This document shows, piece by piece, positions 57,981 to 64,000 of a DNA stretch of 64,000 nucleotides. The DNA lies in the NCBI RefSeq assembly GCF_000384415.1, contig NZ_ARVU01000001.1, positions 2,108,001 to 2,172,000 of the forward strand. The letters are read 5' to 3'. The notes beneath the pieces were generated by a model, which saw only the letters and a list, made by a program, of their open reading frames with translations, did no database searches and had not been told where the DNA came from. Origin of the DNA: Cycloclasticus pugetii PS-1. Its GTDB lineage: Bacteria; Pseudomonadota; Gammaproteobacteria; Methylococcales; Cycloclasticaceae. How positions within the stretch are numbered: position 1 is the first letter of the stretch; every line of letters starts with the position of its first letter. Both the position numbers and the translations under genes were made by a program.

Positions 57981-60311
57981 TCAAACACCCTCATTAGCGT
58001 CTTGCTGCAACACCTTCGCTTTGTTGTTATCAAACTTTAACAATAGACCCGGCAAGAATAAGAAGTTTGCGGCTAGGGCGGCGACAATAATCCATACCGT
58101 TAACAGCGCCATATCGGTGGTCATCGCAAAGTGCGATGCCATCAGCACACCAAAACCAGCTATTAAAACGAGCGTACTAATGCCTAATGCTTTGCCTACA
58201 TGAGTAAAGGCGTATGTAATGGACTCTTCTGTCGAATAGCCTTTTTCGCGTTTGGCACGCAAATATTTACTTAAGAAATGCACCGAGTCATCCACCACGA
58301 TACCCAACGTCATACTGACCACTACCGATAAGCCCATATGAACTTCACCGCTGAGCACGCCCCAAAGCCCAAAACCAACCCCTGCGGGCAATATATTGGT
58401 CACCAAGCTTAACAGGCCCATTTTAACCGAGCGCAAGGCCACCATTAAAATACCTGAAATAAGAATCAGTGCCAGCACCGACCCAACGATCATGCTGGTG
58501 GTATTAGTATCAGCCAAATGCGAGAACATCATCAAGGTGCCGGTACCAATGGTCGTCATTGTGCTGGGAACATTTGCTTTTAGCCAAGCCTGTGCTCTTT
58601 CCTCAAGCGCCATCAGTTCGTTATTGGTCATATCCCTGACGGTCGCGACCATCCGCGTGGCTGACTTGTCCACATTAACCTGATTATTCAAATCCAAACC
58701 ATAAGGTAATGACATCTCATACAGCAGCGTATACTGCGCAGCCAAATCACGACTTTCTGGTAATTTTTGCCAAGCAGGGTCATCCCCATGCATATTTTTA
58801 TTCAGCCGCAGCATGGTATCGGTAAAAACAAAGACATTGATCGTCTCTGGCTGTTCTCGATACCAATCTGCAAATGCTTTTAAATTCTTAAGATATTCTG
58901 GTTCACTCACTCCGCCCTTTTCGTTGGCGGGAAGGGAGTATGTCAGCTGAAACGTGCCACCCATAATATCTAGAGTTGCATCCGAATCAACGCGAAACTG
59001 TACGCTATGGTCAAAATACGTAGTGAAATGCTCTTCCGATGTATTTAGCGGTATCGCTGCGGCTGACAAAATGGCCACCACACACATTAACAACAATAAT
59101 GGACGATGAAATTTAATAGAAAATCTTGAGAATTTCTCTAAATAGGGGACTGCCGCATCCTCCCCCGGCTTAATTCGTACGGGCAAAAAACTCATGATGG
59201 CTGGTAAAAAAGTCAGCGAAAAAACCATCGATGCAAAAACACCAACCGCTACCAAATTCCCTAAATCTCTATACGGTGCTGATTCATTAAAATTCATCCC
59301 CAAAAAGCCAATCATCGTGGTCACACTGGTCAAGAAAATGGGTACTAAATTAATCCGTAAGCTTTCTTTTAACGCCTCTGTTTTCGCCACATTATGTTGC
59401 AAATCAAAAATGAAGGTGACCAGCATATGCACACTATTAGCTACCGCCAACACCATAATCATTTGCCCAGACGCCACTGATGCGGGTGCCAACAGAACCC
59501 CAGCATAACCACCCAACCCAAAGGCTACGACGGTTGACATAAAAATAACCAAGGTCACCCCGAACACTGCACTAACACTGCGTAATAATATGGTTAGAAA
59601 TAAAACCATCACCACAAAACTGATCGGGAAAAGTGTTTCCCCATCCCCTTGACCAGACTCAACGAAGGCATTATTCATAAATGCCATCCCTGTTATATAA
59701 AACTTTACTGTGGGGTATTTTTCTTGGTATTTTTTTACCAATTCACGTGCATGAGCCACTACTTCACGTAACTCTTCTTCAGGCTCAATATCGGGGAATT
59801 CAATCGTTACATTAACAGCTGTTGCACCACCATCTTTTGAGGTAATCCGCTTATAAAGAAGTGGGTCACTTAGCGCCACCGATTTAACCCGCTGAATATC
59901 CCCCTGTTCTAGTGAGCTGGCCTCTGCATACAAATCCTCTACAATAAGGTCATCATCTTCTGCATACGTATTTTGAAAATTCTGAATTGAATCAACCCTT
60001 AAAGAATAAGGTATTTGCCATGCCTCTTCCGTCAGGTTCTCAACGAGGGTTAATATTTCCTTTTCAAAAACATCGCCTGTTTCAGGCGCAATAAGAATAA
60101 ACACATTATCCGATTTAGAATAAGTTGCTTCATTCTCGTTAAATGCCATCAAATGCGGGCTATCGTCTCTAAAATAAACTCTATAATCCGGCGTAAACCC
60201 AAGGTATTTAACACCAAGCCCAGAGACAATGACGACTAACACGCTTAACACTATAATCGCTATACGGTAACGTATAACCCATTCACTAAAATTTGTTTCT
60301 AAACGATGCAT
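57981..60311 (-). CDS. MMPL/RND-superfamily transporter (first in operon)
   Basis: A 776-residue paralogue of the downstream MMPL protein. I start it at the ATG at 60311 (MHRLETNFSEWVIRYRIAI), where AAGAGA precedes by 6 bases; a longer frame to 60416 runs through the promoter. Shared blocks include GYVGVLLAP-like and TLGIVVDDSVHFLSKYLRAKREKGYSTEESITYAFTHVGKAL in overall pattern. The two halves each carry periplasmic domains, and the same loop reads LPYGLDLNNQVNVDKSATRMVA. It leads a four-gene operon: MMPL1, MMPL2, LolA-like, outer-membrane barrel. Confidence 0.86.
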   Translation of the reverse strand: MHRLETNFSEWVIRYRIAIIVLSVLVVIVSGLGVKYLGFTPDYRVYFRDDSPHLMAFNENEATYSKSDNVFILIAPETGDVFEKEILTLVENLTEEAWQIPYSLRVDSIQNFQNTYAEDDDLIVEDLYAEASSLEQGDIQRVKSVALSDPLLYKRITSKDGGATAVNVTIEFPDIEPEEELREVVAHARELVKKYQEKYPTVKFYITGMAFMNNAFVESGQGDGETLFPISFVVMVLFLTILLRSVSAVFGVTLVIFMSTVVAFGLGGYAGVLLAPASVASGQMIMVLAVANSVHMLVTFIFDLQHNVAKTEALKESLRINLVPIFLTSVTTMIGFLGMNFNESAPYRDLGNLVAVGVFASMVFSLTFLPAIMSFLPVRIKPGEDAAVPYLEKFSRFSIKFHRPLLLLMCVVAILSAAAIPLNTSEEHFTTYFDHSVQFRVDSDATLDIMGGTFQLTYSLPANEKGGVSEPEYLKNLKAFADWYREQPETINVFVFTDTMLRLNKNMHGDDPAWQKLPESRDLAAQYTLLYEMSLPYGLDLNNQVNVDKSATRMVATVRDMTNNELMALEERAQAWLKANVPSTMTTIGTGTLMMFSHLADTNTTSMIVGSVLALILISGILMVALRSVKMGLLSLVTNILPAGVGFGLWGVLSGEVHMGLSVVVSMTLGIVVDDSVHFLSKYLRAKREKGYSTEESITYAFTHVGKALGISTLVLIAGFGVLMASHFAMTTDMALLTVWIIVAALAANFLFLPGLLLKFDNNKAKVLQQDANEGV

Positions 60312-60335
60312 GATTAGTCTCTTACCTTTAAACCT

Positions 60336-60364
60336 ATAATAATTAAATTGAGCACACTGCTCAA
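60336..60364 (-). promoter_or_regulatory. Promoter and palindromic operator of the MMPL operon
   Basis: On the minus strand TTGAGC (-35), a 17-bp spacer and TATTAT (-10) precede the ATG by 24 bp. A perfect inverted repeat TTGAGCA-CAC-TGCTCAA (60348-60364) starts at the -35 box and runs into the spacer, the classical place for a repressor. Confidence 0.7.
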
Positions 60365-60802
60365 GCGTTCTTCTAGCTGCTCTAATATTTGATGATGCAT
60401 AAAGGTGAGTGCACAAAAATTACCCAAGAAGCCGTAGTCACCAAGCCGCTTTCTATAAATTATCTATAGAGCAGCCATGCTGCTGTTAGTTTTTTAACAA
60501 AACTAATGTGCAAATAGATAGTTCATCTTCCTTTTTTATTAACAATTTCCATATTTTTCTCGCATTAGGCCATAACCAAGGCATTAATAGCAGGGTGAGT
60601 ACCTAGCTGGTCAACTGTTAAAAGCAACAACTTCAATAATATTTAACGTACTTGAAACATAACCATATAAATTGGAAGCAGACGCCCCAAAGTCTTCCGT
60701 CATCCTCCCCGTTTTTTTTAAACCCGAACATTAAAAAAACGAAAAATATAAAGCTTACAAAGGGGCGAGCCCATTCCCGCTGTATAGCTCTCTCCCTCTA
60801 AT
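60365..60802. other. 438-bp intergenic region, no gene seen
   Basis: AT-rich, with no open frame of note on either strand and no RNA fold I recognise. It has TTTT and AAAA runs around 60531 and 60712-60740 but no convincing hairpin, so the end of the monooxygenase transcript is unplaced. Confidence 0.5.
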
Positions 60803-61888
60803 TTATACCCAACCAGCTTTAATATTGGCTTTCTCAGCCAACTTTTTCTCAGCTTCATTAGCCATTTTTTCATCCCAAATAGCTAATTGAGGCTTAACTA
60901 TTTTAGCTTCCCAAATAGGCGGCACAAATGCGCAAATAAAACATAGCGCTATACTCGGTAGCTGTGGTGCTTCTGGGTATGGCTGCAAATCCGTATAAAA
61001 ACGCGTAGGTTTTAAGTGGTGCTCAGAGTGATTAGATATTTCGAATGAAAGCGCTCGGCTTAATGGCTTTAATTGATTCCATGAATGTCGCGTTTCAATA
61101 GGCTCGCCAATAACTCGGATCAGGCCATAATGCTGGGTATAGTTAAAGCCACCTAGCACTAGATAAAAAATAACCATAGTTAATATATACAATGGCAAAG
61201 CTTGGATACCTGCAATCGAAAACCAAATAATCAACCAAGTCGACATTAATATAACCGATTGAAAGAAACGGCTTTGAGGCGACCAAAAAGAAGTTTTAGT
61301 TTTTTTCAGACGGCCTTTTTCAATCTCAATCGAGTCTTTCATTTGTCCCCATAAAGACCTAAAGGCAAACGTATAAACCGACTCACCTCTGCGAGGTGTA
61401 TCACTGTCTTCAGAAGTAGCGACCTTCAAATGGTGACCTTTAACATGCCCGAGATCATTCATCGGGAGTAAGAACACTGTGAGATACAAAGTACAGTAAA
61501 AGCGATCCAATGTACCATGACGATGCATCAGCTCATGAGCTGGAGGCAAACCGCCCAGCGCAGTTAAAAAGGACAGTGAAAAAATACCACCCATAATTTC
61601 CAGCACACTACCACTCGACGTGCTCAACATATCGGCAAACATTAACCAGAGCATGACAATTAATGGTAACTGGCAATAAAGGACGAAATGCTGCAAGCCT
61701 GTCGCCCGAACATCATGCAACTGCTCATCACGAGGCAAACTTACATCCAACACAACAAGACAAATAAACGCCGCTGTGCCTAACCAAACCCAAAGGCCAC
61801 CAAGATAAAACCCTAACACGCCCAACATTAACATTAACGACCCTGAAAAATAGCGTGGGGCAACCACTTTATTTTTTGTTTTTTCCAT
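60803..61888 (-). CDS. XylM/AlkB-type membrane hydrocarbon monooxygenase
   Basis: A 361-residue integral-membrane diiron hydroxylase. The three histidine boxes are HELMHRH (about 118-124), GHVKGHHLKV (about 147-153) with SDTPRRGES after it, and NHSEHHLKPTRFY (about 290). NYTQHYGLIR is the additional His motif. The N-terminal helices (SGSLMLMLGVLGFYLGGLWVWLG) and the end ANIKAGW resemble xylene monooxygenase XylM (369 residues), closer than to alkane hydroxylase AlkB. It should need a reductase (XylA-like), not seen here. GGAGAG lies 7 bases before the ATG. The exact substrate, alkylbenzene or other hydrocarbon, is inferred. Confidence 0.85.
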   Translation of the reverse strand: MEKTKNKVVAPRYFSGSLMLMLGVLGFYLGGLWVWLGTAAFICLVVLDVSLPRDEQLHDVRATGLQHFVLYCQLPLIVMLWLMFADMLSTSSGSVLEIMGGIFSLSFLTALGGLPPAHELMHRHGTLDRFYCTLYLTVFLLPMNDLGHVKGHHLKVATSEDSDTPRRGESVYTFAFRSLWGQMKDSIEIEKGRLKKTKTSFWSPQSRFFQSVILMSTWLIIWFSIAGIQALPLYILTMVIFYLVLGGFNYTQHYGLIRVIGEPIETRHSWNQLKPLSRALSFEISNHSEHHLKPTRFYTDLQPYPEAPQLPSIALCFICAFVPPIWEAKIVKPQLAIWDEKMANEAEKKLAEKANIKAGWV

Positions 61889-62186
61889 TTTCAGCTCTCC
61901 AACATCTAATGACTTATTAAAAATGGTATTTATATCATTTTTTTCTAATATATGCTCGTAACTAATACTATTGTTTACAAATATCTACTGTCTGGGGCTC
62001 TATGCCGCAACAAGTTAAAGGCTATATAGATAACGAAGGTTTATTGGGGATGGGAGGTACCCTATAACACTAACTAAGTAGTATTTAGCCCGCTATTATG
62101 AGCGGATTATTTGACGAATTCTTATACAGGGCTAACCTAAGGCGCTGTGTTTCCAATCACTTTTTACGCCAGCTCTAACTGATTAT
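61889..62186. other. 298-bp region upstream of the monooxygenase, no gene seen
   Basis: It should hold the monooxygenase promoter. A TTGTTTACAA half-palindrome near 61972 and a CCGCTATTATGAGCGG hairpin near 62091 are seen, but no -10/-35 pair stands out. Confidence 0.4.
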
Positions 62187-62888
62187 TCAATCTTTTTTTA
62201 ACTCAGGTTCATCCGAATCTTCCGGTGTATCAGGGCTACGCAACACCTCAACATGTCCGTCAAGCTGACCTATTTCAAGCTCTTCTTCAGCCTCTGGCTC
62301 AATGGTTGGTGTCGCCGTATTAACACTCTTTACATCTGACTCTGACTGTTCACCAGCATCTCCGTCAGCACTATCTGAGTCAGCTAGCGCATCGAGATCA
62401 AGCGAGACTTCAATATCATCATTTACTTGAACCGATTCTTGTTCGCTACCAACTGTTGTCTGCACAGGTTGAACTGGCTCTACCACTGGAGCAACTGGAA
62501 CTTGTGTTGATGAAAGAATCTCAGCATTTAATAACCCCACATCCAAGTGCTCTGCTGATAAGCCATAAACGGCTTCGGAAAAGGAAGCAATATCCTTCAG
62601 GTCTAAACTAAGTTGCGCTACCGCAAACTTTTTAACACAATTGGCTTCCGCACCCACCAAGCGATCGGCGTTTTGCCCTGCTTGATCAGCTGCAATTCCC
62701 TGTGCTTTGAACGTGTTTTCTAGTGTTTCTTTTCTGCCTTGCGCTTCTTTATCGACCTTTTTAACCAGCCCTGCGACCTGACTCTGTAGGGCTTCCTTTT
62801 TCTTATAGGCTTTAAACAAAAGCAAGCCAACAATCGCTGTTAAAACAAATACCAACTCAATTAATAAAATTAAAAACGACTCACTCAT
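62187..62888 (-). CDS. Membrane-anchored acidic protein of unknown function
   Basis: A 233-residue protein with one N-terminal transmembrane helix (about 5-27), a basic stretch (KAYKKKEALQSQ), a coiled-coil segment to about residue 110 with one Cys, and a long low-complexity acidic tail rich in Glu, Asp, Ser and Val ending in ELKKD. I do not recognise a family. GGAG lies 7 bases before the ATG. It follows the VWA gene by 62 bp in the same direction, so the two are probably co-transcribed. Confidence 0.7.
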   Translation of the reverse strand: MSESFLILLIELVFVLTAIVGLLLFKAYKKKEALQSQVAGLVKKVDKEAQGRKETLENTFKAQGIAADQAGQNADRLVGAEANCVKKFAVAQLSLDLKDIASFSEAVYGLSAEHLDVGLLNAEILSSTQVPVAPVVEPVQPVQTTVGSEQESVQVNDDIEVSLDLDALADSDSADGDAGEQSESDVKSVNTATPTIEPEAEEELEIGQLDGHVEVLRSPDTPEDSDEPELKKD

Positions 62889-62950
62889 TTAAATACTCCG
62901 TTTATTCATCGCGTTAATATTACTCGCCGCATGGTATGTCACAAGCCGCC

Positions 62951-64000
62951 TTAAACCCCTAACGTTTTGCTCAACTGCTCATCCTTAACGGTCATTTTCT
63001 TCTTAAATAACTTAAAGCCAAAAAAACCAGCCACAGCTAACACTATATTAACAAGCAATACGACCCCGCTGGTTAAGGCCCAATTTGATGTTTCCTCTAC
63101 TGACTCAACAACAGGTTCAAGCTCACCCTCTCCGCCCGCTACAATACTGGACAAATCTGGACATTGAAAAATCTGCTGCTCTGTGAGCCCCTCTTCAGGC
63201 AGCACAATACCGGCTTGCTCAAGTACTTTATCGAACACCGGGTTGATTTCCACATAATTAACTTTAGGCTTTTGTTTGACATAAAAAGACAGCGTTTCTA
63301 TCCGCTCAAAGGTATTTCCAGCAGCCCTAACTATTAGCTCATAAGGGCCGACCTTAAGGTTTTTTCCAATATCAACAAAAAAATACCCGCCGTTGATCAT
63401 ATCTAACTGCATTGGAAGCACTTCTTTGTCCCCTCGTTGATTTATAATCTCGACCGTCGCATCGATAACATCTAACAGGTTGCTATTTTTCAGAAGCTTA
63501 CCTTTGTCTGTCATGAGCATTCTAATGCGTGTATCGGAACCCGAAAAAATCTCTTTTGGCATGTTTTCAACAGCCATTTGCAAATTCGTGGTGATGAAGA
63601 TTTCATTGTCTGGGTCAGCCGCTGCAATCAACCTCCACTCACCAGCCATTGGCTTAGTGACTGTCACAATGTCATATTTCTTTTCACGGTGCCAACTAAC
63701 ACCACTTCTATTACTGCTACGTCCAAAATCCATCCCCTCCGGGTCATCCAACTGCGTAGTACCAAAGCCTTTTTTTCTAAAAACAACTGCGGTGAATTGT
63801 CTTACGGTTTCATCAACTGTAAATGTATTCGCAATTAATGGGATACTATTTCTCTCAACCAAGCGTTTACTAACCCTCAGCAATGCTCGTTCTAGCTGTG
63901 CAGCTGTTTTGGCCACATCAAACCAACCGAGTGTTTCATTAGCCACTGTTTCTAAAAAAACAAGATCCGCATCATCAGAAAATCCAACCGTATGAACACT
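62951..64000 (-). CDS. VWA-domain membrane protein, C-terminal part
   Basis: The frame is open to the window edge, so the N-terminus is missing. The first visible residues, VHTVGFSDDADLVFLETVAN, then ETLGWFDVAKTAAQLERALL, are the end of a von Willebrand A domain (metal-adhesion type). Next come beta-rich domains (about 60-270) and a Pro-poor linker, then one transmembrane helix (ALTSGVVLLVNIVLAVAGFFGFKLF) and a short basic tail. This looks like the secreted-side VWA proteins sometimes labelled TIGR03503. About 349 residues are visible. A GTG inside the frame at 63946 is not the start. Confidence 0.7.
   Translation of the reverse strand, partial: SVHTVGFSDDADLVFLETVANETLGWFDVAKTAAQLERALLRVSKRLVERNSIPLIANTFTVDETVRQFTAVVFRKKGFGTTQLDDPEGMDFGRSSNRSGVSWHREKKYDIVTVTKPMAGEWRLIAAADPDNEIFITTNLQMAVENMPKEIFSGSDTRIRMLMTDKGKLLKNSNLLDVIDATVEIINQRGDKEVLPMQLDMINGGYFFVDIGKNLKVGPYELIVRAAGNTFERIETLSFYVKQKPKVNYVEINPVFDKVLEQAGIVLPEEGLTEQQIFQCPDLSSIVAGGEGELEPVVESVEETSNWALTSGVVLLVNIVLAVAGFFGFKLFKKKMTVKDEQLSKTLGV

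Noticed and set aside
62090-62105. Inverted repeat CCGCTATTATGAGCGG as terminator
   Set aside because: The arms are five bases and no T-run follows on either strand.

Overview
The window looks like chromosome from a free-living, aerobic, marine-type gammaproteobacterium. The core genes (coq7, a Vfr-type crp beside trpGDC, rpe-gph-trpE, ubiK-comM, rep next to a cytochrome c5-like gene) follow the Pseudomonas-like order. A PPi-type phosphofructokinase and a XylM-like membrane hydrocarbon hydroxylase suggest the Cycloclasticus/Methylophaga branch. That placement rests on remembered family distributions, not on a search. Base composition is moderately AT-rich throughout.

1-17,980 is housekeeping: the 3' part of coq7, bioA, a VOC protein and a YhfA-type OsmC protein, crp, trpC-D-G-E, gph, rpe, small conserved genes (DUF2835, DUF3530 hydrolase, CopD-like, DUF445), an orphan MotA/MotB-like pair, yajQ, a PAS-GGDEF-EAL-CZB protein, djlA and purC. 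17,950-25,384 holds glnK-amtB behind a good sigma-54 promoter, a TorF-type outer-membrane protein, ubiK, comM, rep, an anchored cytochrome c and tRNA-Arg(CCG).

25,385-27,390 is a scar of mobile DNA: an apparently intact IS3-family element between two copies of a ~155 bp imperfect direct repeat, then an IS110-family transposase remnant, with short CTGACCCC-type motifs scattered between. 27,395-41,104 is a complete Lap-type, c-di-GMP-gated surface adhesin locus. It has a 1345-residue adhesin with a LapG-type TAAG site, a type I secretion system (LapB/LapC/LapE-like), the protease LapG and the inside-out receptor LapD. Extra small genes sit in it: a 78-residue free-standing protein resembling the adhesin's own C-terminal secretion region, a receiver-like protein without an output domain, a related LuxR-type regulator and a small conserved protein. 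A 24-bp perfect repeat lies about 70 bp upstream of both the receiver-like gene and the adhesin gene. This is the most interesting part of the window.

41,370-53,533 contains PPi-phosphofructokinase, a BASS transporter, DoxX and an FMN glutamate-synthase-like protein, a sirtuin, an epimerase-like protein, a glycosyltransferase, EF-G 2, a GST and a second glnK-amtB pair. 53,672-61,888 is a likely hydrophobic-compound module: two tandem MMPL/RND proteins, a LolA-like periplasmic protein and an outer-membrane barrel in one operon behind a promoter with a perfect palindromic operator, followed upstream by a XylM-like monooxygenase. The window ends in a small anchored acidic protein and the C-terminal part of a VWA-domain membrane protein that runs off the edge.
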